A DNA stretch of 64,000 nt from Gigaspora rosea (Eukaryota; Glomeromycota; Glomeromycetes; Diversisporales; Gigasporaceae). The translations under genes were made by a program, and so were the position numbers. Shown here piece after piece: positions 11,412 through 23,224 of this stretch (its first letter is position 1; every line of letters starts with the position of its first letter). Location of the stretch: assembly GCA_003550325.1 (NCBI GenBank), contig QKWP01000129.1, positions 113,146-177,145 of the forward strand, written 5' to 3'. The notes below the pieces were generated by a model. It had not been told where the DNA came from. It ran no database searches and saw only the letters and a list, made by a program, of their open reading frames with translations.

Positions 11412-12340
11412 TATGCAAGTATAAAATATATAATCATCTTAGTTGATTAATCCAAATAGTTATATGGCTTCTAACATCTCTAAAAAATAATCAACAATTC
11501 AAAATGCAAGATCTATATACTGCAGTACTGGCAATAATTTACTCAAAAGTATATCAAAATTTGCAAAATATATACATATATAAAGTAAATGTTGCAGATC
11601 ATAATGAAATTAGTGAAATTTAGGGATTTCAACACAAAATATGCGAAGTTTCTATATGTATTTATTTGGTCTTCTCATTAATGGTGATACAAAAATAATT
11701 TATATTTATTTAAAACAAAATAATACTTATTTTTTTAAATATAATCCAAATGTTTTATTAACCAATAATAATTTTTGTACCTTTATCTCTTATATTCAAA
11801 ACCCTAATTTAGCCAATATAAATTTTTTAGTAGTAAGAATTAGCTAGTAAAAGTAATTTTTTTAGCAGTTAAAAACTTATATTATGCATATTACTTTTAA
11901 TTCCTACTAAGTAAAAACACTCAAAAAACTCTATTATGCTATGATACGTTGCAAGTACTTAGTCTAGCATTAGAGAAAAAAAAATAATTAATAAAATCTC
12001 TTAATTATTATTACATATAGCCATATCTTATATTGAGCAAATGCAATAATTAAATTCCTTATTTAGTTGGCTAATATTATAATTGCAACTATTTCAAAAA
12101 TATTGATTATATTTCAATATAGATAAATGCTTTTTTTTGCCAAAATTAATACTTTTAATAGCTTCAAAAATTCGGTCAAGTAAAAAAAAAATTATATATA
12201 ATAATTTTACCTGAAATTTTCCTATAAACTTTTAAATTAAATGATTAAAAAATTAAAAATTAAGAAAAGTATAATAAAAAGTAATCTAAAAGTGAATTCA
12301 GTACTATATAAACTTTTTAATTTTTAATTAAATTTGTTTG
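11412..12340. other. AT-rich body of the hAT-like element
   Basis: The 68-residue frame at 11641-11847 is low-complexity Asn/Tyr/Phe-rich and has no recognisable fold. Nothing else is supported. Confidence 0.3.
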
Positions 12341-12396
12341 TATAGTATTTATACTTATAAAAAATCTTAAAATTATTAATACTAGGCCTAGTGAAT

Positions 12397-13036
12397 TAAT
12401 TGTAAGGGAAAATAAATTTGTCGCACCCGCGACATGTCGCACCCCTGGTTCGGTCAATCAAATCGCACGATTTTATAGACAAAAAAATTTTATTTTTTAA
12501 AAATTCAAAATTTTACTAGTAAAATATAAAATAAATAAGCGATATCAAAGCATATAATGTAAAATTTTATTTTGAACAACCTTTTCTAAGTCATAAAGAT
12601 AGATTATCTTAGTAAAAAAAAACGGTTTATAAGAAAAATCAAAAATTTCCAAAGTTAGCACATATAAAACTTTTTTTTTACTAAAACAATCTACCTTTTT
12701 AACTTAGAAAAAGTTGTTTAGCATAAAATTTTACATATAATTCTTAAACGTAAAGATAGATTTATATTAGTAAAAAAAAAGTTTTATATGTGCTAACGTT
12801 CGAAATTTTTGATTTTTCTTATAAAACGTTTTTTTTACTAAGATAATCTATCTTTATGACTTAGAAAAGGTTGTTCAAAATAAAATTTTACATTATATGC
12901 TTTGATATCACTTATTTATTTTATATTTTACTAGTAAAATTTTGAATTTTTAAAAAATAAAATTTTTTGCCTACAAAATCGTGCGATTTGATTGGCCGAA
13001 TCGGGGGTGCGACAAATTTCTATTCCCTAATTGTAA
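12397..13036. mobile_element. 622-base foldback MULE-like element with 9-bp TSD
   Basis: Element 12406-13027 is almost wholly palindromic: arms of about 300 bases begin GGGAAAATAAATTTGTCGCA and GGGAATAGAAATTTGTCGCA. The TSD TAATTGTAA (12397-12405, 13028-13036) is perfect. The end form GGGAA..TTT..GCACC resembles the other GGG-type TIR elements here. Confidence 0.9.
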
Positions 13037-13561
13037 TATCTTCTCAAATTTGATCGATACTTATCACATGATCTACAGATTTTATAACACGTTAATCAAA
13101 TTTGAGAAGTTATTATAACTAACCCACTTTGGGGATTATTAATAATTTTGTCGTTTTTAGAACCACGGGAGTCAGAAAAAATTTTACTTAGGCCGCATAT
13201 ATTTTTAAAATCTTCTTTAATTTACCTTTATAAAATTACTTTTAATTTCACATGATTTTCTATTTTAGGCTTTACATTTTGGTGCAAAAAAGTGTATACG
13301 ATGTATGCATATATAGTCAATAATGTTTTAACAATAAACAAGAGGTAAACAACTTTTTTATACTTCTAAAAAATCTTAAGATTATTAAGACTGGGCCTAG
13401 TGAATTAATCGAATATCTTCTTAATACTTATCATATGATCTGCGATTTTATAACTCGTTAATCAAATTTGAGAAGTTATTATAACTAACCCACTTTGGAC
13501 ATTATTAATAATCTTATCGTTTTTAGAACCACAGGAGTTAGAAAAAAAATTGCAGTAATGG

Positions 13562-13736
13562 TACACGTTACTCTCGTTATATCGACATTTTTGGTTCATT
13601 AGTAAAAAAATTCAAAATGTCGATACAGTGAATTGTACTGACATTTTATATTAAATTTTGAAAAAAATGTCAGTATAGAAAGATTTTACTATAGTGTCGT
13701 TATATCCAAATGTCGGTATAACCAGAGTGACATGTA
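13562..13736. mobile_element. 171-base Tc1/mariner-like MITE with TA TSD
   Basis: Element 13564-13734 has ends CACGTTACTCTCGTTATATC and CATGTCACTCTGGTTATACC in inverted orientation, flanked by TA. Comparison with the neighbouring tandem copies, which lack it, shows where it entered. Confidence 0.85.
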
Positions 13737-14426
13737 TATATTTTTAAATCTTCTTTAATTTACCTTTATAAAATTACTTTTAATTTCATACAATTTTCTA
13801 TTTAGGCTTTACATTTTGGTACAAAAAAGTGTATATGATATATGCATATATAGTCAAAAATATCTTGACGGTAAACAAGAGGTAACCAACATTTTATACT
13901 TCTAAAAAATCTTAAGATTATTAATACTGGGCCTAGTGAATTAATCGTAATATCTTCTCAAATTTGATTGATACTTATCATATAATCTGCAGATTTTATA
14001 AATCATAATCAAACTTTGAGAAGTTATTATAACTAACCCATTTGGACATTATTAATAATCTTAACATTTTTAAAACCACAGGAGTCAGAAAAAAAAATTT
14101 ACTTAGGCCGCAGTAATAGTAAATATTTATAAAATCTTCTTTAATTTACTTTTATAAAATTTCTTTTAATTTCATACTATTTTCTATTTTAGGCTTTACA
14201 TTTTGGCGCAAAAAATGTATATGATGTATGCATATATAGTCAATAATGTCTTGACGGTAACAAGATGTAAACAACTTTTTTTATCTCGTTTACTGAATTT
14301 AGGAAGTAATTAAAGTTTAGCCTTAAATTATATCGCTAAAATCTATAGCCAATTTTTAGATTGCTATGGCAACTTATAAACTTTAATTATTGCGATTATT
14401 AAAGTACATCTAACACTAAATTTATT

Positions 14427-15810
14427 ATGGACCAATGTGAACGTAGTCCTATCGCTCTAACTACTAATGAGAAGAAAATGGGTTTATCTGTTTATAATTA
14501 TATTCATTCTCTTGAGATTATTAATCTGCGCAAAGAAGTTTCTCTGGCAACAAGAGTTGGCGAAGCAACTGTTGCTCGTGTACTTGCAGAATTCAATAAA
14601 ACTGAGGTAGTTATAGCATCAGAACAAGGTCATCGGTCTTCTAGAACTCTTAAAACAGATTATATAAAAGCTATCCAAGACCTTATTTTAGCTGCAAATA
14701 AAAATAGAATTCCACTTTCTCTTCGAATGCTCATTTTAGACTTAACTGAGTTGGGTTTTTCAGTATTAAAAGCACAACTGGCTCGTCATTTAAAGAAACT
14801 TGGATACCATTATGATAAAGGAGAATGGCAAAACATCCTACATAAGTCTCCTAAAAATATCGCGTACTGTGCACAATATCTTTATTGGCGATTTGAAAAC
14901 ATTCAAGACAAAAATGAAATGCCAACTTTACCTAAAGTTTTTCTTGACGAATCTTACTGTCATATGCATCATAACTAAAATCTTACCTGGCTTCCAAAAG
15001 ATGGTATTGTTTATAAAAAGGGAAGGGGTCCTATGCTCGTCATTTTTGGAGCAATTGTTATTTTTTAGGATCGTACTAACAATCAAATGAAAGCTGAGTT
15101 AGTTCATCAATCACTTCTTATCTGGGATTCTACCACGAAACCATCAACTCGAAAAGGAAGAAAAAAAAAATTCAAAAGAATGGGAAACAGTTCCCGATGC
15201 TGTTAAAAATGCTAATATCATTCCTGATGAAGTTGACTATCATAGTAATTTCAATGCGGAGGTCTTTGAAAAAATTTTTGAAAATCTTTGTGAAATCCTC
15301 AAATCCGACTATGAACCTTGCATATTTCATTTGGATGGTACAAGATACCATAAACGCTGTGCTGAACCTATGCCGAATTCAAACTGGAATAAAAATGCAA
15401 TGGTAGAATGATTAAGTGCTCATGATATTGGGTTTAACTCTAAAATGACTAAGACAGAGCTTTATGAAATAAAAAAAAAAATTCTCTTTGCTACCATTAC
15501 TATAGCTAATAAGTTTGGTTATAAATTGTTTTATACTCCCCTATACCATTGTGAAATACAACCAATTAAAATAGTATAGGGTGCTATAAAAAATAAAGTT
15601 GCAGGAGAGTGGTAGCCACCTGATATTTTTTTTCTTCGTAATTTGTTGCTCTGTAAATTTCAAAAGGAAATAACATCAGAAGTTGTTGTTTTCTGCTGGA
15701 AAAAGTGTTTAAATAAAGCAAAAGAATACTGGGAGACGATTGAAATTGGTATAGGTGATGAAGGTGACGAAGATAGCAATACTGATACCGATGAATTTGA
15801 TCAATCGTAA
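14427..15810 (+). pseudogene. Tc1/IS630-type DDE transposase remnant
   Basis: The first 183 residues (14427-14978) are open: an N-terminal helix-turn-helix part (LATRVGEATVARVLAEF) and a second DNA-binding part (SLRMLILDLTELGFSV, AQLARHLKKLGY). The first catalytic Asp follows (KVFLDESYCHMHHN). A TAA then interrupts, and the frame goes on as LTWLPKDGIVYKKGRGPMLV. A frame change follows near 15069-15200, then DYHSNFNAEVFEKIFENL and the second Asp in FHLDGTRYHKR. Further stops occur before YHCEIQPIKIV, which matches the usual YHCELNPIE third-acid motif but reads Lys where the catalytic Glu is expected. The acidic tail EIGIGDEGDEDSNTDTDEFD is kept. At least five lesions make it inactive. No TIR pair of its own was fixed. 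Confidence 0.8.
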
Positions 15811-15841
15811 AACCTTCTTGAAGCAAGTAAATGTAAGCCAA

Positions 15842-16950
15842 ATTCTTTATATGTAAAAGTTTTTTTTTATTAGCACATTGCTTTTATCTACTAAATTTTA
15901 TATTCATAATAATATATTATACATAAAATAAAATTTTATAAATTTTGATGCCCTTTAACTAATCGGTTTTGCGATTTGTATGCTTATAAAAATTTTTTTT
16001 GATTTTCAAGAAAATTTAAAAAAACTTTAACTTACCAAAACGAACAAAATTTTATTGCAAGTAAAAAATTTTGACTAGCTAAATTGTTTCTTATTTTGAA
16101 AATATATTATTAAATTTTCACGATAATATATTAAAAATTTTTTAAACTCTCAAAATTATTCAAACGATCAAAATGAACTTAATAAAAATTTTTTGCATAT
16201 TTTTTTATTTTTTGACTCGTTTATTAATTTAACAGTTTTATAAAAAAATTTTTCGTATATTGCTATAAAAATTTAAAGTTATATATTTTCGAATATATAG
16301 AATATTTTTCTAAATAATTTATGCAATGTTTCCAATGCCAATTTGTATATTTTAATGACCAAACTTTCTTTTCAAAAAATCGATGAATTTTTTTGACTAA
16401 AACTTTAACTATAAGTAAAAAGTTTAAAAGTCATTTAAATCTTATAAAAATTTTATGGCGAATATAAAATAATAGCGAATACTTCTACTTAATAAATAAA
16501 TTACGTTTTGTATATTAAGTTAAAAAATTTTATTTATAGCGAATTTATTCTCCGAATATTAATGATCATTAATTACAAAATCACAGATTTGTAATTCAAA
16601 GCATATGACTAGTGAATAATACATATATGCACGTAACTTTACGATTATAATATATACTTTCCCAGAACCTTGGCTATTTTGCTTTATTAATTAATTAGGG
16701 GTTGCATATTTATTTTATTAACTTGTAATAGTAATATATGGTTGTATCACCGTTAATGAGACGACCTATATGTACTTATATCCTGCTTCGCTATATGCAT
16801 TTATCCAATAAGATGCAAGATTTTGTGTATATACATATACTATTTAATTTATAATATAATGATATACTATGTGAAATCTTCAATACTGCAATATTACTCT
16901 ATTCCTCCATTCCTGTGACATATACTGATATTTTTCTGGTGATCTTTTTA
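15842..16950. other. AT-rich non-coding DNA
   Basis: Dominated by AAATTTT and AAAAATTT words with no stable repeat. No gene, RNA or clear element end is visible. Confidence 0.3.
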
Positions 16951-17281
16951 TTAGACAAATTTAAGTTAGACAAATTGAAAATATAAATTGATAGATAATT
17001 TAGGATCTCAGAAACTTTTCTCAATCATCATCAAAAAAACTATAATCAATTAGCTAGTATAAATATTGCTTTTTAATTAGTTAATTTTTTTTATCTTAGG
17101 TCATAAGGTCATAATCCTCTTTTTATGACCAAATAACTTATGACTAGTCACAAAGATCATATAGATCATAAAAGGTCATAGTCCAACACTGTGTGTTACA
17201 GTATTGATCATATAGCAATTTATGTATCCCGTGATGCACATATCGATCATTATATATTGTATTATATAAGGGGTGCACCGT

Positions 17282-17591
17282 GGTGCAGGTAGGGATGGCA
17301 AAGTCCTTAAGTCCGGGACTTTGGAACCTGGTTTTGGGACCTGGTCTTTAAAGACTAGGTCCCGATTTTAGGACCTAGGTCCATAGGTCCACAATAGGTC
17401 CTAATATAGAACTTAAAAATATTAGTAATAAAACAGTAAACAAAGTATTAGCAAGGACTTAATCCTATTGGTCGAGCATAAATTCTGGGGCTTATTATAT
17501 GAGGACCTGGTCCTTAGGTTCATGTGATAGGACTTACAAGTCCTAGGACCAAGACCGGACCTGGACTGACTTTACCATTCTTAGGTGCAGG
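17282..17591. mobile_element. hAT-type MITE with AGGTCC palindromes and 8-bp TSD
   Basis: Element 17290-17583 (294 bases) has ends TAGGGATGGCAAAGTC and TAAGAATGGTAAAGTC with a perfect TSD GGTGCAGG (17282-17289, 17584-17591). The interior is crowded with TAGGACCTAGGTCC-like words. It entered the right terminal zone of the 8407-17611 element. Confidence 0.9.
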
Positions 17592-17611
17592 TGCACCAAA
17601 AAATAAAATCC

Positions 17612-18370
17612 TAGTAAATTAATGATTTTTAATACAAATATATCAACTTTAATATTTAATAACTTTTTATCTAGTGATTATTTTTTTTATGAAATTTTAA
17701 ATATAGTTTTATTGAATCTATAGCTAGTCACTTGCATAGTGTCAAGCTTTAAACTTTCAAATTCATTAAGATATTAATTAAAATCTATTTTTTTAAGAAA
17801 AAATTTTTTGTAATTTTTTTTTATTTAAAAAGTTAGCTTTTATCTATTTTTATATAAAAGAAATATAAAATAATATAATTAATAAAAACTAATAGTTTAT
17901 ACTATAGTTATTTAATTGTAAAAATTTTTTAATAATATTATTAATAATTTAAAAACTTTTATTAGTAGTACTTTTTAATTAAAATATTGAGGTATCTATC
18001 TTTTCGCACTGGCCAATATTATTTTTTATTAGCTAAATATTATTTTATCTATCATTATATATATCTTAAATATTATATATTATTATTATATTTAAAATAA
18101 AAATTATTTTTGTTTTTATAACTAGTATTTGATTTGTGTAATATAACTATTCTTGACAGTTTATTTAGCTGGCATCACATAGTATTAGAACTAGCATTTT
18201 ATTAGTTGCTAGTAAATTCAAATCAGAAATATTCAGACATCGAGTATTTTATTAATGATAAAAAAAAAATCCTGATTTTAATATATATATAAGATTGTTA
18301 ATAATGAAAATATTTCTAATTATGATTTAGTTTTTAAATACAAATATCAAAAATTCTTTAGTATAGTTGT
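17612..18370. other. AT-rich non-coding DNA
   Basis: No frame, repeat family or element end recognised. Confidence 0.3.
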
Positions 18371-18374
18371 ATTA

Positions 18375-19200
18375 GTTTATACTAACAAATTCAAGGGACT
18401 GGAACAATTGAAAACTGTTTGGCAAGTCCTGAGTGGGAGGTAGCTGGACTTTTGACAGTATCAGAGAAAAGGATCTTAGTGGTGACTGACCGGGAAAAAT
18501 TGGATGGGCAAGAGCCCCTATAGCAAAGGGACCCACCAATCTGGCCGCCGGAGTCGCACTAGAAGAAAAGAGCATGTGTTACAGAAGTATGAACCAAGAA
18601 AAGGGAGACCTTGGGCACTTAAAGCCTGGTGGACTGATTCTTCTGGACCAACTAGATTGGCAATCTGGAATGACTAGAAAAAAAGGATCCAAAGAATGAC
18701 TAACTAGGTACTAGGGTTTAGTAAACTTTGCAAGGGCAGACAAAACTAATCGGCCAATAAAAAGTGGAAGCATGAAGGTGTGTAGGTTCAAGACCCAATG
18801 GAGCACTAGGTGTACCCATATGGAAGTCTTCGGACACTAAGAGGATCTGGGACCACCAATACGGATATATGCTAATATAAATGCATATAGTGGTAATCGG
18901 GTTTTCCCTAGCCTTATAATGCCATTCAACTATATCCAGCACTGGAAGCATTTGCAAAACATGTCCAGGAACCTTGTCACCATAGCAGAAAGTACAGTTG
19001 TTTGCACATTTCTGAATTCAGAACGTTAAATCCTGAGTCCCCAAGTCGCAGAAAAATCAGCTGGTTGCGGCAGCATGCAGGCTTGAGATACTTACCCAAT
19101 TGGGTAGAGACAGCTGCATGACTTAAGATACGAACCCCTGAGAAGTATGCTAATAAGGAATTTTCCGGGTATACCAATTTGGAAGCATAAAGCGCCTACC
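18375..19200 (+). mobile_element. 5'-truncated copy of a long tRNA-headed SINE
   Basis: This G+C-richer stretch aligns by eye with the reverse complement of 40207-41215. Shared words include CACCAATCTGGCCGCCGGAG against CACCAACCTGGCCGCCAGAG, GAGGTAGC, TTCTGGACCAACTAG against TTCCGGGCCAACTGG, and TAGGTACTAGGG. The tRNA-like head is missing here, a normal result of incomplete retroposition. Divergence is high, so this copy is old. The small minus-strand frames in it are not genes. Confidence 0.65.
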
Positions 19201-19598
19201 TGGCAATACACACCAAATTGGAAGTAATGATATTAGATAATGTGGATAAAGTGGTGGACATATGGATACTATACAGGTCAAAATCCAATATATTGGGTAC
19301 CTATCGGGTACCATATTACTATAATTGAAAAAATATATAAAATACTGCATATCGATGACCTATCATACATATATCGTATAGTTTGGATATATTGGGTACT
19401 CGATGTGTATGTGTAATAAAAATAATTTTTAATCTACATATATTATAATTTTAAATTATTGCTATATATTCAAAAAAATTTATCTTTTACAATATAAAAA
19501 TTAATTTTTACTACTTAAAATTTTTTTTAATTTGAAATATATCGGGTATCTGATAAATAAAGTATTAACTAGTGATAGATAACGGGATTGCATCTATA
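19201..19598. other. AT-rich DNA with TATTGGGTACC words
   Basis: TATATTGGGTACC and ATCGGGTACC recur at 19288-19315, 19386-19400 and 19540-19550. No boundaries or coding frame. Confidence 0.3.
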
Positions 19599-19692
19599 GC
19601 GCATATATGCAATGGTGGGAATAAAAGTAAATTTCTGGTTATTTTCATAGTAAGGCTGGAAATTTTATTTCCACCATATTGCATATATGCGC
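19599..19692. repeat. short palindromic MITE-like repeat
   Basis: Inverted ends GCGCATATATGCAATGGTGG and GCGCATATATGCAATATGGT enclose a short CTGGAAATTT-type middle. A TAAATAAATAAATAAA microsatellite follows. Confidence 0.55.
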
Positions 19693-19727
19693 AGGAAACA
19701 ATAAATAAATAAATAAATAAAGCAAAT

Positions 19728-20324
19728 ATGTTATTTTTTATTCACTTTTTTTTTCGCGCAGCTACTATATACAACAATATATTATTATTATTATTAGTTT
19801 TTTACTGTTTTTTTTTAATTTTGGTTTTTTTTATTGTATTTTTTTATTTTTTTTTATTGTTTTTTAAATTTTTTTTATTTTTTTTAATACAATTTTTTTT
19901 AATTTTAATTTTTTAAATTTTTATTTATTTTTTTTTAATTAACAGTTTTTTTTATCTTTTTTTTGTTTTCTATCGTTTATTTTTTTATATTTTTATCAAT
20001 TTTTTTTTGTTTTTTNATTAATTTTTACTACTTAAAATTTTTTTTAATTTTTTTTTTTTTTTTTCTTATTGTTTTTTTTTATCTTTTTGTTTTTTTTTAT
20101 CAGTTTGTTTTTTTATCGTTTTATTTAATTGTTTTTTTTATTTTAAATTATTTTACATCTAAAACTTATCGTTTTTTTATTATTTATTTATTTATTTTTT
20201 AACTTATAATAATTTTAAAATTTTTTAAATTTTTTTCTTACTTTTTTTTTATTTTTATTTAATTTAATTTTTTTATTTTTAAAATGATTTTTAATTTTTT
20301 TATTTATTTAATTTTTTTGATTTT
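19728..20324. repeat. T-rich low-complexity tract with one N joint
   Basis: Poly-T runs broken by A, ATTT and AATTTT. The single N at 20016 is followed by TTAATTTTTACTACTTAAAA, which also occurs about 520 bases earlier at 19500, so the joint may be an assembly artefact. Phe-rich frames here are compositional only. Confidence 0.8.
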
Positions 20325-20384
20325 AACTAATTTTCACCCTAGGTGATATCACCTATATCGGTTGAAGATCATCCGATTATATTG

Positions 20385-20445
20385 TTTACCCCTGATCACG
20401 GGATATATAAACTGATAATGATTATCAGTTTTTTTTTCGCTTTTA
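20385..20445 (+). promoter_or_regulatory. promoter-like end module
   Basis: CCTGATCACGGGATATATAA includes a TATA-like box, followed by the dyad CTGATAATGATTATCAG and a T-rich leader. It points into the array that starts about 100 bases later. The module recurs in three other elements of this window. Function is inferred. Confidence 0.45.
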
Positions 20446-20460
20446 TTTCGTCCTGGTCTG

Positions 20461-21480
20461 CATGGGCGTCTTGGGAATCCGGGAAGTGTAAATTTATTTG
20501 TTCATTTTTTTCTGGTTTTTAACGTGTTACTAATACCTTCTCTTTTTTTTATTTAGAGTTAGGATTAGTTTAGGATAATTTTACTTGCGGTTAGGTTAGG
20601 GTTAGAGGAGTTTTTAGGTATTATGAAGGACTTCTCTTGGCTTTTTTGGGAATTCCGGAATGTTTTTGTATCTTTGCCCTAGTATTATAAAAGCTTGTTG
20701 GAATTCCAAAATATGTGGTTCTATTTGTTGTTGCTTGTAAGCGTGTCTTGGGAATCTGGGAAGTGTGAATTTATTTGTTTGTTTTTTGTTCTAGTTTTTA
20801 GTGCGTTACTAATGCCTTCTTTTTTTTTTATTTAGGGTTAGGGTTGGTTTGGGATAATTTTATTTGCGGTTAGGTTTGGGTTAGAGGAGCTTTTAGGTAT
20901 TATGAACGGCTTCTCTTTGGAATTCTGGAACGTTTCTGTGTCTTCGCCCTAGTATTATTTAAGCTTGTTGAAATTCCAGAATATGTGGTTCTATTTGTTG
21001 TTGCTCGTCCTGGTCTGTAAGCGCATTTTGGGAATTCGGGAAGTGTGAATTTATTTGTTCGTTTTTTGTTCTGGTTTTTAACGTGTTACTAATGCCTTCT
21101 TTTTTTTTTATTTAGGGTTAAGGTTAAGTTTACTTGTGGTTAGGTTAGGGTTTGATTTTCTGGGAATTATGGAACGTTTCTGTGTCTTTGTCCTAGTATT
21201 ATAGAAGCTTGTTGAATTCTGGGTTATGTGGTTCTATTTGTTGTTGCTTGTTCTGGTTTGTAAGTGCATCCTGAGAATTTGGGAAGCGTGAATTTATTTG
21301 TTCGTTATTTTGTTCTAGTTTTTAACACGTTACTAATATCTTCTCTTTTTTTGATTTAGGGTTAGGGTTAGTTTGGGATAATTTTACTTGCAGCTAGATT
21401 GGGTTTAGATGAGTTTTTAGGTATTATAAAGGGCTTCTCTTGGGTTTTCTGGGAATTCTGGAAAGTATCTTTTATTTGTA
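20461..21480 (+). repeat. tandem array of exon/intron-like units, 4 copies
   Basis: Units recur every 240-285 bases. Predicted introns: 20737-20835 (99 bases), 21017-21115 (99) and 21260-21359 (100). Each starts GTAAGC or GTAAGT, has a TTACTAAT branch site about 20 bases before the end, a T-rich tract and TTTAG. A first acceptor ends at 20556 with a decayed donor. The 'exons' (20836-21016, 21116-21259) start GGTTAGGG and have no conserved frame. Splice-site spacing is kept while the exon text varies, which suggests but does not prove splicing. Confidence 0.6.
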
Positions 21481-21940
21481 AGTTGTTCTTTTGTTTGGTC
21501 TATTAACATGTTACCAGCACTTCTGTTTTTTAAGTGTTGTAAAAAGACGTTGATGTTGTTGGTAATGAAGACTCCTTTATTAAAGTCGTTGTGATTCAAC
21601 GTTGGTGGGACATTATTGTCATCGTCGTTGACGTACTTTGCTAGATTTTTGGCTCATTTCTTTTGGTATTTTGGTGAAGTTTGTATACTCAGGCTTTAAA
21701 GTTAAAATAGTTGGGATATAGCGGTTAAGATATTTAGGTTTAAGAGTTGTACTTTGCGACATGAGTATTATTGTTGTTTTAGTGTTGAAATTGTACTTTG
21801 CAAATATAATATAATAAATTCGTAATACAGTAATACTGTAATAATAATGTTGTGACTGTGGGTCCGTCCGGGCTTCCGACCCAGCTCCTGACCCGATTTC
21901 CGAAGTAGGTGATGTCACCTTGGGTGCAAGTTAGCAACAT

Positions 21941-22102
21941 TTAATTTTTTTTTATTTATTTAATTTTTTTTTATTTATTTAATTTTTTTATTTATTTAAT
22001 TTTTTTTTATTTTTTAATTTTTTTTTATTTATTTAATTTTTTTTTATTTTTTAATTTTTTTTATTTATTTAATTTTTTTTTATTTATTTAATTTTTTTTA
22101 TT
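21941..22102. repeat. TTTATTTATTTAATTTTTTT satellite
   Basis: At least eight imperfect copies of a 21-24 base T-rich unit. The same satellite fills 24115-24655. Confidence 0.9.
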
Positions 22103-23224
22103 GGGCGTTTATTTTTGGTGCAGGGTGCACCGTGTGCGGGTCCGAAATTCTGGGTCAAATGCATCAGAATGCATCGGACTAATGGTCGGCTGGATCAGAA
22201 TCGATCAATTTTTAATTGACTTATATTTTTAATTCGGACTTATTTTTTAATTCGCATTATATTGGTGCAAGGCGCACTGTGACGTAACCCAGTATTGCCA
22301 TCAAAATTTTGCCCTCATATAAAAATGAATGACCCTAACCCAAACCCTAACTGAGCGACCCTAACCCAAACCCTAACTGAGCACTCACCCCAACACTAAT
22401 CTAATATTTGCCTTTGTAACGCAATTTATAAATGAATAATTACCATGACCTGAATCATTCGAACAAAACTCAAATAAGTAATTCAATCTGATAATTCGAG
22501 AACTCTTCTGAGTTTATTTCGTGAGTCACGAGTTTATATAAGTGCCAAGTTCATGCACGAGAGCTAGGTAGGGCGGGTTGAAAAAACCAAAGTCGGTTAA
22601 GCAGATAAATAGTAATATGCCATTTATATGATGTCTGAATTTCTTTAGCGTACAGTACGTACAGTACGTACTGTACGTATAGTTGTATAGTGTGTATAGT
22701 ATGTGAAATACATATAGTACGCATATGATATATAAACTATTTATATACAAAATTTTGCAAGGAATGAATTTGCTTAGAAAATAAAAGGCAGTTTCATAAG
22801 AAAAAATTTAAGATATGAATAGTTTTATGATTTATTCTAGAATATTCTAAAAATTTTTTTGCGTACTGTACTATCACTGCAGATAAAACAGAAATTAACT
22901 TTTCTAAAAAAAAAGAAAAAAACCCTCTGTTCCCCTTAAATACTACTAGCATCATAAAATCATATACGAAATCATACAATGCTTCAAATGAAATAAATAA
23001 AGGCAAAAATCATACGATAAATCACATTAATGCATCAGTGATCAATTACTATATAGCTGTGATTGATTCGAGATAAAAAGATACTCAGATACTTTCACAT
23101 TGAACAGCTAATACTTTAATATACACAAAAATTATTGGATCGTTGCATAGAATATTCAAAATAAATTAAAAAACCTATCTAAAGACCTAACAAATCGCCT
23201 AATATTACTCAATTTCCAATCTAA

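Larger units (their letters stand above)
12345..14285. repeat. three-copy tandem repeat, unit about 390-460 bases, interrupted twice
   Basis: The unit includes CTTAAGATTATTAATACTGG, GCCTAGTGAATTAAT, CTTCTCAAATTTGAT, AACCCACTTTGGACATTATT, CCACAGGAGTCAGAAAA and TTTACATTTTGGTGCAAAA. Copies lie at about 12345-13365 (split by 12406-13027), 13366-13900 (split by 13564-13734) and 13901-14285. Each unit has an internal inverted pair, CTTCTCAAATTTGATCGA and TAATCAAATTTGAGAAG. No coding potential. Confidence 0.8.
10976..17199. mobile_element. 6.2 kb hAT-like element
   Basis: Element 10984-17191 has ends TAGTGTTGGCC and CAGTGTTGGAC, and flanks TGTGCTAC and TGTGTTAC (7 of 8). Just inside both ends are many GATCATAT/TATGACTA/GGTCATA words in opposite orientation. 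Its own transposase was not found. The frames inside belong to a Tc1/IS630-type transposase, so the element is either non-autonomous and host to another element, or lost its gene. It contains the tandem array at 12345-14285. Confidence 0.75.
8407..17611 (+). mobile_element. TIR element (GGG-type ends), inflated by nested insertions
   Basis: The left end GGGAATTATATTTTAGTGC and the right end, read inward on the minus strand as GATTTTATTTTTTGGTGC, form an inverted pair. Both are followed by a second GTGCACC copy about 15 bases further in. Removing the insertions at 8622-8860, 9369-10054, 10984-17191 and 17290-17583 leaves about 2 kb, the size of its relatives at 22103 and 24656. No convincing TSD is seen. 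The remaining body has no long frame but carries splice-acceptor-like sites at about 8570-8590 and 9170-9190. The pairing of ends 9 kb apart is inference from end similarity. Confidence 0.55.
20325..21940 (+). mobile_element. 1.6 kb TIR element with AGGTGATATCACCT palindromes
   Basis: Left end TTCACCCTAGGTGATATCA and right end (minus strand) TTGCACCCAAGGTGACATCA are inverted partners, each carrying a 14-base self-palindrome. The interior is a promoter-like module (20393-20445) followed by a tandem exon/intron-like array (20556-21500). No coding frame or transposase. Exact tips are uncertain by about 10 bases. Confidence 0.65.

Noticed and set aside
12406-13027. A pair of LTR-like ends
   Set aside because: The long arms are inverted, not direct, and the whole is a foldback element with a 9-bp TSD. 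No LTR element or other virus-like element was recognised in the window.
18372-19350. Several small minus-strand frames as genes
   Set aside because: They fall in the truncated SINE copy and are not kept in the copy at 40207-41215.
19728-20202. Phe/Ile-rich frames as membrane peptides
   Set aside because: Poly-T low complexity, one crossing an N.
22320-22385. CCCTAACCC repeats as a telomere or subtelomere
   Set aside because: Only a few copies, mixed with CTGAGC spacers, inside a TIR element; similar short runs occur in several other elements.
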